Assembly: GCA_943704495.1 (NCBI GenBank)
Contig: CALSCR010001406.1
Coordinates: forward strand, 1-32,226
Direction: 5' to 3'
From: Pigoraptor chileana
Lineage: Eukaryota > Opisthokonta > Filasterea
DNA length: 32,226 bases
Notes under the pieces: model-generated
What the model was told of the DNA's origin: nothing
Databases searched by the model: none
The model's input: the letters and a program-made list of their open reading frames with translations, nothing else
Made by a program: the position numbers and the translations under genes
Shown here: piece by piece, positions 20,466 to 31,200 of the stretch
Layout: each line of letters begins with the position of its first letter
Position numbering within the stretch: position 1 is the stretch's first letter

Positions 20466-21406
20466 AGTGAAAAAAAATGAAGGAAATAATGCTCACAAAA
20501 TTGTTCGCACAACCACAATACTGCCTTTTTGAAAGAAACGATTTCCGTTTGAAGAAATGTAGATGGAGTATTTTGCGATGAAAGCAAAGAAATGAAGGAA
20601 ATGTGGGTTACAGTCGAGAACTTTCCCCAGTATGCAGCGAATATTATAGTTTTAGCAGCACAAAATTGTCTCTGTGCGTGATTGTGTGTTCATTCGCATT
20701 ATATTTATTGGGCGGCATGTCTTTATAATAATAAAATGATGTAACGCTCGGATGAATGCATTCAACTCTGCGTCACATTGTGTGCGTGCGTACGAACATT
20801 GTGTGTGTGTGTGTGTTTGTGTGTGTCAATGGCGTGGCCTGTGAATAAGGACTCTGTGCCGCTTGTCGAGAAATTAATCTGAACCCCTTTCACAAATCAC
20901 CTCGTAATCAGACCAATTATTGAATATAAATTACCGGCTCTGTCAATGTCATCAGCGCGCCATTTTTGAAATTTGAATTGGCGCGCTCCCAAATCTGACC
21001 GCCATTTATACTCCGAAAGAATGAACACGAGTTTGATTCACGTCACGGAATGAACGACATACAAACAGCATTCCATCAATGAGGGGCTTTTTCAATCTTA
21101 CGTGTCAGTTTCCTCCAATAAAATTGGCAACGCCAATCGTTTGGACCTTAATTTCGACTGACTAGTGGACATAGTGTGCGCTCGAAGCGAAGCTCTCAAG
21201 CATTGAGTGTGGTGACTCATGCTCGGCTGGGAGTGACGAATGCAAATGCGATTCGGCAAAAATTTCTGGAACATCCAACATAAACTCTTCCGCTGATCGA
21301 ATCCGTTTTCTCACATTGGCGTTGCAAAACTTCTTTTTTGAAATCGCCGTATCATACTTAATTTACTAGCGTGTTAATTGTGATGCGTCAATTGTGCTGA
21401 ACTAAA
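20466..21406. other. divergent intergenic region, sororin-like / photolyase
   Basis: This 940-base head-to-head spacer contains a short GT run (20802-20825) and a paired GCGCGC/TTTGAA element at 20954-20987. No gene is recognised. Confidence 0.55.
20954..20987. promoter_or_regulatory. inverted pair of E2F-like GGCGCG boxes around TTTGAA cores
   Basis: AGCGCGCCAT at 20954-20963 and ATTGGCGCGCT at 20977-20987 are inverted copies of one E2F-like site. Between them TTTTTGAAATTTGAATT holds two TTTGAA/TTGAAA cores. The string AAATTTGAATT is shared with the element upstream of the kinesin gene (3151-3176). It lies about 490 bases from the sororin-like start and 420 from the photolyase start. By analogy with animal CDE/CHR promoters it could time expression to G2/M, but this is motif resemblance only. 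Confidence 0.4.
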
Positions 21407-23958
21407 ATGGGGAAGAACGCGATAATCTGGTTCCGAAAGGTGCGTGTTGCTACTCGCTGCAGCGTCTTGCGACGGCGCAAACAAAGCACACTCGTCAGAA
21501 TAGAACATCCACTTGGTCACACTGATTGCGGACTGGACTGAGAATGATGTTGTTGATGCTTCTGCAGGGCCTTCGTCTGCACGATAACCCAGCGCTATTG
21601 GAAGCCTGCAAAGATGCCGTGCACGTGTATCCAGTATTTGTCATCGACCCCTTCTTTTTAGTCAACAATTCGTACAAGGTCGGCGTAAACAGGTACAATT
21701 TCTTGCTGGAATCTCTCCGGGATCTGGATGCCAGCTTCATTGCCCGCGGATCACGCCTGCTTGTGTTGCGCGGGAAACCTGAAGAGGTTCTACCTCGCGC
21801 ATTCAAGGACTGGAACATTGATAAGCTTTGCTTTGAATTGGACACCGAACCGTACGCAAAATTTCGGGACGGTAAGATAAAGGAGCTTGCGCGGGCCGCA
21901 GGCGTCGAGGTGTACTCGCCCGTAAGCCACACACTCTATGACACGGACACTCTTGTCCGAAGGAACGGCGGGCGGGCGCCGCTCAGTATGGGGGGGTTTG
22001 TGAAGCTACTTGCCTCCGTCGGACCGCCGCCATCAGTCGCACCAGATGCGCCAGATGTCATTCCACCCCCAGACAGTACTCTGCCTGGCGCTGGATTTGA
22101 AAACACGGATGTTCCAACGTGGGAGTCCATCGGGTACAAGGAAGCGCCAACAACACCTTTCAAGGTTTGTGTGTCTTGTTTCGAGGTTGATGGAGTGCGT
22201 GAAGTGGTTGAAGATGGAAATTTGGTGCTGAAACCCGTCCGGATCCTCGGTCCTAACCCTCTCGTGTGTGGTCCTGCCCTGCCATGCTCAGGGTGGTGAG
22301 AAGGAAGCCCTGCGGCGTCTGGAGGCATCCATGCGCGATGGCAAATGGGTCGCATCGTTTTCAAAACCAGAGACTAATCCTGCTGCATTCGACGAGCCGG
22401 CGACGACAGTGTTATCGCCGTATCTCAAATTCGGATGTCTCTCACCCCGTTTGTTTCACACTCGATTGCTGTCAATCTACGCCAAGCACAAGGGGCACAC
22501 GACACCCCCGCAGTCGCTCGAGGGACAGCTTCTATGGCGCGAATTCTTCTACACCGTTGGTGCCAACACGCCATCGTTTGACCGCATGGTCGGCAATCCC
22601 ATCTGCAGGCAGATAGGGTGGGAAGACAACGAGGCATTTCTGGAGGCGTGGAGGGATGGACGCACAGGATATCCGTGGATTGACGCCATTATGATTCAAT
22701 TGAAGGAGTGGGGCTGGATGCACCACCTCGCTCGGCATTCGGTCGCGTGTTTTCTCACCCGTGGCGACCTCTACGTGTCATGGGAGAAGGGGAAGGAGGT
22801 GCGTGTGTGTGTGTGTGTGTGTATACATGATCGCATTCACATGCACCACAAGCAAAGGTTCTCGTATACATTGTCTTGAGCACGTCATATCCCCTTCTGC
22901 TGCTGTTTTATGTGCGGTCGATGATTAGGGGGAAAGCCGCTCTCAATTGTACGCGCTCACGCGTATTCATTTTCCCTCCGCTTCTCGTGAGCAAAGGTTT
23001 CTGCCACTGAAATTATCTGCTTGCTTTCTGTATTCTTCGTCAACCAAAGGTGTTTGACGAGTTATTGATCGATGCGGATCATTATCTTAACACGGCAAAC
23101 TGGCTTTGGCTCTCTGCATCGGCGTTCTTCAACCAGTATTTCCGTGTGTACAGGTGCGTGCATGGCCATTCGCTGTCGCACATGCCTGCACATTCAACTT
23201 GATCAATATGAAGATTCGATGCTTTGTGCACGTGAATTGTCACGAACTCTTAAACAAAGTCATACCTTTCTGTGGTAGCGTTGTTGCCTTTTGTGTGCTC
23301 TGCTTCTTCCTTTCTTCTACTCAATTCGCAACTTTATGGTCTGTTGTGGAAGGTTTATGAATGATGACCTCTCAAGAGTGACACACAAATCGCTTCTTCC
23401 ACTGACGCCACATTTGTGTTTGGGCGAGTGCAGTCCCATCACCTTTGGAAAGAAGTACGATCCCGACGGAAAGTTCATTCGCAAGTTCATTCCGGCGTTG
23501 AAAGATTTTCCGGCAAAGTTTATTTATGAGCCATGGAAGGCACCCATCGAGGTATGTGTCCGGCAGGGTGTGTGGTGAGGCGGTGTTCACGATGCACACC
23601 TGATTCGGGATTGGTTTTAATATGTGCAATTGCGTAACAACGATTTGCGGTGACAGGCCATTATTCTCCTCTCTTTATTGCTCGCATTGTGGAGTCCATA
23701 AACATGGCGCCTAAGACACTGACTTGACTTGAACCTTTATTGCTCGTGTGGCACCTGCAGGCGCAGCGCCGCAGCGGGTGCATTATAGGAAAGCACTACC
23801 CTCATCCCATAGTCGATCACGCTGTCGTCCACAAGACCAATATGGCAAAGATTAAGCAGGCCTTTGGTGCTGCAAAGCCTTCCGTCAAGGAGGAAGATGA
23901 TGGCAGCGACAACCACAGTGATGGTGAGCCGCCGCGGAAAAAGACGAGAAAGACGTGA
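21407..23958 (+). CDS. (6-4) photolyase / animal-type cryptochrome
   Basis: This flavoprotein belongs to the photolyase-cryptochrome family. I place six exons: 21407-21439, 21568-22164, 22292-22798, 23050-23153, 23434-23551 and 23761-23958, giving 518 residues. The N-terminal Rossmann domain starts AIIWFRKGLRLHDNPAL. The FAD domain has VLSPYLKFGCLSPR, GQLLWREFFYTVG, GYPWIDAIMIQLKEWGW and NTANWLWLSASAFFNQYF. HHLARH falls at residues 354-358, the same numbering as the two catalytic histidines of Xenopus (6-4) photolyase, so repair of (6-4) photoproducts is likely. A short tail ends PPRKKTRKT, a probable nuclear localisation signal. The tail is short, unlike those of many signalling cryptochromes. 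The last intron carries a tRNA-like repeat. Repair versus signalling cannot be settled by sequence alone. Confidence 0.92.
22802..22824. repeat. (GT)n run at a 5' splice site
   Basis: GTGCGTGTGTGTGTGTGTGT starts at the donor of the third photolyase intron and merges with it. Confidence 0.85.
23687..23736 (+). repeat. tRNA-like intronic repeat, copy D
   Basis: It reads GTGGAGTCCATAAACATGGC, then GCCTAAGACACTGACTTGAC, then TTGAACC. It is preceded by a CT-rich tract and lies 24 bases before the 3' splice site of the last photolyase intron. It is the only good plus-strand copy and sits in a plus-strand gene, so the sense orientation holds here too. Confidence 0.65.
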
Positions 23959-24346
23959 AGAGTATTCTGCGTGACACGAGTTGCAATTGCAGTAAAAAGG
24001 GAAAAACGTCCGAGGGCGTGCTTTTGCAGTCAAGTTTACACACACAGCACGATAGTTACTATGTATTGGGCTTCTTTATGGCACAGTAGTCGCAGTTTCA
24101 CTATCCGCGAGAATTAATAAGTGGCGCTCGGTCACAAGGTGGATCCAACCGTATCAAATTCACATGGAGTATCAAAGTTGACGCCGAGCCGACCGCGGCT
24201 CATCTGGCATTTCATCAGTCGTCTCATTCTGTCTTGCGGGTTCACACAGCAGAAGTAACCCTGGGTATCATAGTTTGATGCGAACGCAAAAAGTACCCAT
24301 CGTATTCATCCTCTTTCACATGTTGCAGTAGTATTAATGCGCATGG
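23959..24346. other. intergenic region between photolyase and tRNA dimethylallyltransferase
   Basis: A 388-base tandem spacer holding the photolyase 3' UTR and the next promoter. I see no repeat, RNA or clear poly(A) hexamer. Confidence 0.5.
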
Positions 24347-26270
24347 ATGGCGAGTGCCGGGGTGTCCGCCGCAGATGCCGGCATTCCCGTGCTCGTTGTT
24401 GTTGGGGCAACTGGGACTGGCAAGTCGAAACTGGCAATTGAGTTGGCACTCGATGTTGGAGGAGAGATTATCAACGCGGACGCTATGCAGGTGCGTGGTC
24501 ATTCCCCGCATTGGTGTGTCGCATATGTCTCATTTTCATTTAGTTTATTGTTGTGCCCATGTGCGGTTGTGCGTGATCGCGGTTCACTGAATACTGATGT
24601 GGTTTGCACGAAATGGACGCTTACAACTGTAGATGTATGAAGGCCTTGACATTGCAACAAACAAGGTCACGGAAGAAGAGTCGTGCGGGGTCCCGCATCA
24701 TCTGCTCGGGTTTGCGGATAGGTCATGCGAAGTAATCGTTGGGGACTATTGCAGGCTAGCGGTGGAGAAGATATCCGCCCGCCAATACTGTTTGTCGTGT
24801 GTGTCTTGTCTATTGTTGCCTTCATCTTCTTTTGATCCTTGACAAGTACAAATCGATAATCGACCTCACATCCGCGACATTCATCAGCGGGGACGGGTGC
24901 CAATTCTTGTCGGGGGAACAAACTATTATATTGAGGCCGTGATTTGGAACAACACACTGGTGGCGAGCCCTGATGCGATTAAAGGCGAGAACGATGAAGA
25001 CCGTATAGATGTGATTCCAGGCAAATATCAAAATAGTAACGAACTGGCGTCTGTTTCGGCTGCTGCGTTCGCGTCAAGTGTGCGTTTGGAACTGGATGCC
25101 CTGGATACGCCACGCCTGTACACAATGTTGTGCGATGTGGACCCCGACATGTCAAATCGCATCCATCCGAATGATCGGCGCAAGATTGTGCGCAGTTTGG
25201 AGGTGCACCGGACCCACGGCATATCGCACTCGGCACTGTTGGCAGCGAGGCAGCACAGCGGCGGCGCATTGTCGTGCGGAGAGACGCTTCGGTTTCCACG
25301 GTCTCTCTTTCTGTGGGTCGAATGCGACTTGGGTGTTCTGGATCCGCGACTCGATCGCCGCGTGGACGGCATGTTGTCAAGAGGCCTAATTGAAGAGCTT
25401 TCTGATCACGCTAACGCACTCGTTCGTGCGAAGAGGGACGAGGACCTTTCGGCAACAACAACAGCAACAACAATGGCGGTGTCGACGTGGCCAGATTTCA
25501 CGCGCGGCTCACTGCAGACGATTGGATTCAAGGAGTTTCACAGTTTTGTCTTCGCAATGCCTGTGGATGATGATGATGGCGAGCAGACAACGGACCGCGC
25601 AGCGCGAGAGGCGGGCGTTGAGGCGACGAAGGCGGCCACTCGACGGTACGCTCGCAAGCAAATCGCATGGATTCGAAAGAAATTGTGCGCAAGAATAGCA
25701 CGTGAGCACCAACGAACACATGGAGAGGAAGGTTCAACGAGGGAGGAACCTGGAGAACTCGACGCCTCGTGTGTGCTGGCGGGCAATTTGAGGCATGCTG
25801 CGTGTCCCATTTTCCGTCGATTGAATGCATCCGACTTGTCACTATGGAATGCGAATGTGCGGGACATCGCCGTGCAGACGGTTCGGGCATTCCTTTCTTC
25901 GTGCTCCTCGTCGCCAATGCTTCCTGGTGCGTCGTCATCGTTGTTGTCGCCTCCCTCACAAGATGACTCGATTGTCAGTCTCCTTTGCGACGAATCGCAC
26001 CTCATTGCGAGTGGGGCACTGTCCTTCACAGCTGCAGCATCGTCTGTGGATCCGTCGCCAGATCGTCTCACTCGTCGCGTGTGCGAGCGATGCGATGGAA
26101 AAATCATAATGGGCGAGAAGGAGTGGAACGATCACCAGCGATCAAAAGGTCACCGACGGCGAGGGAGCAGAAAACGTGCCGGGGACTGGCCTGCGGGGGG
26201 GACGGGAAAGAGGAGAGCAACAAGCACGTGCGCAGATGGAGAGACCTGTGGCGATCAAACCGTTGAATGA
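24347..26270 (+). CDS. TRIT1: tRNA dimethylallyltransferase (MiaA/MOD5/TRIT1) with C-terminal zinc finger
   Basis: This enzyme transfers a dimethylallyl group to N6 of A37 in tRNAs reading UNN codons. I place three exons: 24347-24490, 24633-24789 and 24847-26270, giving 574 residues, about 100 longer than the human enzyme. Motifs: P-loop [11 protein letters not shown] (residues 20-30), [66 protein letters not shown] and [13 protein letters not shown]. Near the C-terminus [20 protein letters not shown] followed by SKGH is the C2H2 matrin-type finger typical of the eukaryotic enzymes, and a basic segment follows it. Extra length comes from low-complexity inserts (Thr/Ala near 25450, Asp-rich near 25570, Ser-rich near 25900). 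The second intron has a weak donor (T|GTTTGT), chosen because it restores the frame into [15 protein letters not shown]. There is no obvious mitochondrial leader. Confidence 0.93.
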
Positions 26271-26441
26271 GGGTACTAGGAATCACACGGGGGGTTGGGC
26301 ACCGATTGTATGTGGTGCACACCAGTTAAAAGCGATCCTCGGCACGGGATGTTGCGCGACTGGAGAAAGACATGGATTATCGGTTTTATTCCACGGCTGG
26401 TCCTTGTCTATGCGGCAACATACAGCAAAAACAGGCTTCAA

Positions 26442-27434
26442 TCACTTTGAGTCCGCGGGCACATAATACTTTGCAAAAAGGTTGTCTGGGTTTGACATAG
26501 CCTTGAACTCAAGGTTGTTTCCGCTCGGATCCTGTGCGACGCCAGGGTGTGTTGTTTGAGAGAAAAGTGGCGATGCATGCGAACACATGCACAAACACGC
26601 ACACACGGACACGCAATGCACACGCAACTCCAACCGCCCGCAACGCACCTTAAAGAACATTGTCCATTGTTCTCCGGGTTTCCCCTGAAATCGGAGATGG
26701 GGCTCAATAATAAATTTGATGCCGTGAGATCGGAGGCGCGTGGCGAACGCATGGAAGTCGGGAACGGTCATTGCGAGGCCAAAATGCGGCACAGGGACTT
26801 CGTCGCCGTCTGGGCATTGCCAAAAATGGTGAGTCAGTTGCATAGTGTAGTTGTGTTGCAAAGCCCTCGCTTTGTTGGGAGATCGATACTGAAGTTCTTA
26901 AACATAACAACCCTCATAGAGTTTTGCTTGTGCTCTCGGCCTCAACTGACGTAAAATCACGGACTCACCGACAGGATTAAAGTGGTCCATTCCACGATAG
27001 TCACCAGACACAAGATGGCACACAATTTGGTGGCCCCTCAGCGAGTAGTCGATCCACTTGGCGGACGACCGGCCTTCATCCAGTCCAAGAATGCCGCCAT
27101 AAAACCGCCTGAGACAATGAATACATTTGCGGATTGATTCAGTTCCAGTTTGAGCTGCATCTCCACATGATCAACTTGCGGGAGTATGAGCACATGGAGT
27201 AGTAAAGCATGAATATCGGTCATCGCGAACTCGCTTGAATGCAACTTTCACCATGCGTCACCTTGCTTCCTCGAGAGAGTGAACGGGAAATGCGAGGTGA
27301 AATGGCGGGATAGTCTGTGAGGATCCCGTCGTGTGTTGCCTGCTGTTGAGGAATGCGACTGCCCGGACTGTGTGTTGTGGGCGCACTGTATGGACACGAA
27401 GGCCCGCCGCCGCCAAACGCCTGATAGACTGCAT
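26442..27434 (-). CDS. VOC-superfamily (glyoxalase/extradiol dioxygenase-like) enzyme, probably mitochondrial
   Basis: I place four exons: 27262-27434, 26969-27108, 26649-26809 and 26442-26531, giving 187 residues. The first about 35 residues (MQSIRRLAAAGLRVHTVRPQ and on) are Arg-rich and lack acidic residues, as in a mitochondrial presequence. The domain then matches the COG3565-type predicted dioxygenases: FHLAFPVHSLEEARRFYGGI, LGLDEGRSSAKWIDY, GHQIVCHLV, DGDEVPVPHFGLAM, IEPHLRFQGKPGEQWTMFF and DPSGNNLEFKAM. Likely metal ligands are the His of FHLAF, the His of VPHFG and the Glu of NLEF; all are present. The substrate is not known for this group. The gene is convergent with the tRNA modification gene, with only 171 bases between the stops. 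Every intron join restores a family motif, so the model is solid. Confidence 0.88.
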
Positions 27435-28187
27435 TTCAAGTTTTAATCGATCGAATGGCGTGCTGGCCTCTTCGATAATCGAACCTATATTCCTGTGCGT
27501 ATTTTGGGTGGATGGAAACCCCATCCGATTTAGATTCAGCTGATATGATTGCATATCGTCCAAGGATGTATTCAAGCTTCGGCCCACTTTATGGACATAT
27601 GGTGATTTCTTTATCCGGGGTATTCCGGATGTGGACAGTCTACATATTATTCATATTGAAACTGCATTATCCCATACACAAATCGGTCGAATGGATGTGC
27701 CTCAACTACATCCGGGGGGTTTTCGTGACGTAAGGACTTTTCTTCCTTCGCAGACTTTAATTTGAAACACTGGAGCGAAACCTGTTGCATACACAACATT
27801 CCGACAAATAAATCATTCGGATGCTCGCAAAAGAGTCTAGGCTTCGGAAGTTGGTGTGACATTCTGCGGTGCTGACGGCAGGCAGAGACTGCACACTCAG
27901 AGTGTATTGCGTCGTCGGGGATTGAGAGGTCAAATTCTCGAGAGACCAATAAGATTGTTTGTTGCGAGAATGCATTGTTGTGCGCACAGCTTGTGTCGTG
28001 TAACACCTGCACTGTGGTAGAATTAGTGAGTGCGCATTGGAAGCGGACGGCGTATGATTGACTTTCCATCAATACTGCGCAGCGTATCAACCTCAAAAGC
28101 ATATCATGCACTACCATTTCGTCTGGTCGCATTAGCACACAATCTGCAACGAGTTGTGCAATTTTGAATAGTAGTGTGCATATTTGA
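27435..28187. other. divergent intergenic region, VOC enzyme / kinase
   Basis: About 750 bases between two outward-facing starts. It contains most of a long minus-strand open frame that is listed separately as doubtful. No repeats or clear regulatory sites are seen. Confidence 0.45.
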
Positions 28188-28279
28188 ATGTCGCTTAAGT
28201 TGCTCGGCTGCGTCGCCCTTCCTGTCACTCTCGCACTGGTGTGCTTGTGGTCTGTCTCTGACGCATCCTGGCGCGACAT
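27647..28279 (-). CDS. 210-codon open frame of unknown status
   Basis: This minus-strand frame has no recognised domain. It is Cys-, His- and Gln-rich (for example CTLLFKIAQLVADCVLMRPD and QLPKPRLFCEHPNDLFVGML). It overlaps the first coding exon of the plus-strand kinase gene by 92 bases and fills the spacer where the promoters should lie. Its length is at the edge of what chance allows in a window this size. It could be an intronless gene, an exon of a longer gene, or noise. Confidence 0.25.
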   Translation of the reverse strand: MSRQDASETDHKHTSARVTGRATQPSNLSDIQICTLLFKIAQLVADCVLMRPDEMVVHDMLLRLIRCAVLMESQSYAVRFQCALTNSTTVQVLHDTSCAHNNAFSQQTILLVSREFDLSIPDDAIHSECAVSACRQHRRMSHQLPKPRLFCEHPNDLFVGMLCMQQVSLQCFKLKSAKEEKSLRHENPPDVVEAHPFDRFVYGIMQFQYE

Positions 28280-31200
28280 TGTGCGCCAAGCAGGCGAGGC
28301 AACAGAATTGAAACACTCTGCATGGACTTCCCTCTCATGGGCCGAAGGTGCGTGTCTTGTTGTCGAGTCGCGTTGTTTATCTTTCCCTGGAAGTCATGTT
28401 TCCTGCAGTGCGCAAGCACTTGACTTGAGTACTCATCGCTGTTATTATCGCAATTTTCAGGTTTATACGCACAGCCAGCACAAATTGGAGCACCGCAACC
28501 TTTTCAGCCCGACACAACCGACAAGAACAAACAGATGAACATGGACGACCCTTATAGCAAAGACGTAAGTGAAGCTTTCGAATTGGGCGATGGCATCGAG
28601 TTTTCTGAGGAGGGGGATGATGCCGGAGATGGGCGCACGGCCAGCGGGCGTCGCTCACTGTCGGATTCAGAGAGTTCTGAGGCGCCTCCAAGGCGAAAGC
28701 GGAGGGACACCGATCTCCAGGAGAGAATGCCCGACGGCTTGAAAGGACCGCCGGCGGATGGTGCAGGGCGGGGCGATTCGGTGCGTATAATAGTGACGAT
28801 CCTGGGGTGGGGTGCGTGTGCTTTCGTGGTATGCGACAGCTCGCACTTGGGACAATATTGCACACTCACCAAGCAAGAAGATCATGGCCTAATGTGCGTT
28901 TCTTTGGTTGTGTGATTGTTTGTTTGTTTTTCTACTTTTTTCGCTTTTCGTCTTCTGTGGGGACTTGCAGTTCCGCACTGCGTCTGTTGAGCTTGTGCCG
29001 GGCTCGCAAGTATCGTCGTACGTACTCATCAAGAAACTGCGCGATCTCGGTGGGTGGTTTGTTCTGTCTTCCTCGCTTCGCGTTGGACGTACGAATGCGT
29101 CGGCTGATGTGTGTTTCCGCTCTTTCTTACATCGCACAAAGTAGCGACAATCAATTCAGTGAATGGCGTCGTCATTTGCGCGTGGCGTGTACATGGCCCT
29201 GGGCATATGTATGCTATGGTATCACGCGCCCAAAGTTCAAGTAGTCGACTAAGCTAGTCATACCAATGCACGTGTATACGCAGGTACGGACGGCTCCGCA
29301 CCCATTCCCCTAATGCACATTGAGTACTACGACACAGCCGGGCTCGGCTCCAAAGAGGGTCCACACTCGCCCACGCTCAGTCACTCTGCGCCGCTGTGGC
29401 CGGCACAGTATGGTGCCATTCCCTCTTATTTCGGCGGTCTTCTTGCGGCGTCGCCCACTGGTGAAGAAAGTCCTCCACCCGAGTTTGATCTCGGAGAGTA
29501 TGCGGATGAGCTGCGAGAAGATATGTCTGGAATGCCGCCCACGGACAATGAGCAGCGGGCGATTGATATTGTTATGTACAAGCAGTCTGCGGCCCTGGAT
29601 GCAGCAGTGGGCGCGAGCCCGACGACAATGACGGTGCGGCGCCAGGCTGGACCCGTCGAATCGAGCAGGCGAAAGTACAAATTGCGCGAAAAGTTTGCAA
29701 AGGGCGCATACGGAGAGGTGGGGAATTGCGAATGCGCATGTATGTAGTGCGCGGGTACGGGTGTTTTTTTTGGATTCACTGTGCGTGTGTGGGTGGAGTG
29801 CGTTGTTGAGCTCGTGGTCAGGCAATGCAAAGTGGATACGGCTTTAGTTGTTGTGGAAGTGCTGGTCTCTATCAGCGTGTGCGTTAGTTTAAACTTTCGC
29901 GGCAAACAACATTTCCCGCATTTTTCCGATGCAGGTCTGGCGGGCCGTGCGTCCTGGTGACGGCGCCCACTATATCCTGAAGCGCATGTTTGTGGAAAAG
30001 GGCGACGACGTTCGCCTCAGCGGCTTGCGCGAGATACACTACGGACGGAAGCTCCGCAGCCTCGGCCACATTGCGCGCTTTGTGGAGTACTTTGAGGGTG
30101 GCGGTTCCGACGCCGGGTCTGAACTGTGGCTTGTGTTCCACGACGAGGGCATTGCTCTCCATGAATTTCTGTACTCGCGCATTGACGACGGCGCGTTTGC
30201 AAGGATGGAGCGAAGTCTTTTCTGGCGGCGTCTGAAGACAGATCCCAACGGAGCGCCCGTCATGAAGGTGTGGGTGCGCTCTTCTGTTTGTGTGTGTGTG
30301 TGTGTGTTTCTGTTGTTGTTGTTGTTGTTTTTGGTCGTTGTTGGTCGTTGTTTGCTGTTGTGCTGTTATTTTTGTTCTTGTTGGTGTTGCGTTTTGTGTG
30401 TGTATATTGTGATGTTTCAGCAGTATGTAGGGATGAGGCTTATGTGAATTCTCGGATGGAACCTCACACGACAATTCGCTATGTCTTCAATCGGCGCTGC
30501 TGCGTTTGTGTGTTGCTTTGTCTCTGCGTGTGCAGGCCATCATGAAGCAGTTGCTCACGGGCATTGCAATCTGCCACGAACACAATGTGACCCACCGCGA
30601 CATCAAACCGGAAAATCTGATTCTTAGTTACATTGTGGGTTTGCTCTGTGTTTGTGTGTGCGCGCGCGTGTGTGTTCGTCGTGTGTGCGCGCGAGTTTGT
30701 GTATGTGCCCTCAGTGCGGAAATTGGCCGACTCAATGTTGTCTGCTGATTTCCTCATCTGCATATTCGTGCTCCATTTGTATGTGTGGGCATGCGTATCC
30801 CATTTTATGAGTCCTCACATCCGCCCTCACAGTGTTTTTGTGTTTTGGACAATTTTAACACGGCAACATTGCTTGCGCAGAACGAGCGCCCAGAACTGAT
30901 GTTGGCGGACTTTGGGAGTGCGGTGGAGCGGGTAAGTGCATGTGTGTGTTGTTGCACCAAATTGCGCACAGCGCCACACGCAGTCTTGACTTACATATTT
31001 GCGGCTCTTTCTCGCAATCACTTGCACGTTATCGTCAGGACTTTCCCGATCATCTGTATCCCCCCGAGGGCCCATCTAAGGACGAGGCGACGCTCGATTA
31101 CGCACCCCCGGAAGTGACCTTCAGCATGCTTCCCTTTGACAGTGGAAGGCCCGAGTCGTACGATATTTGGTCCGCGGGCATTGTGTTCATGTGAGTGAGC

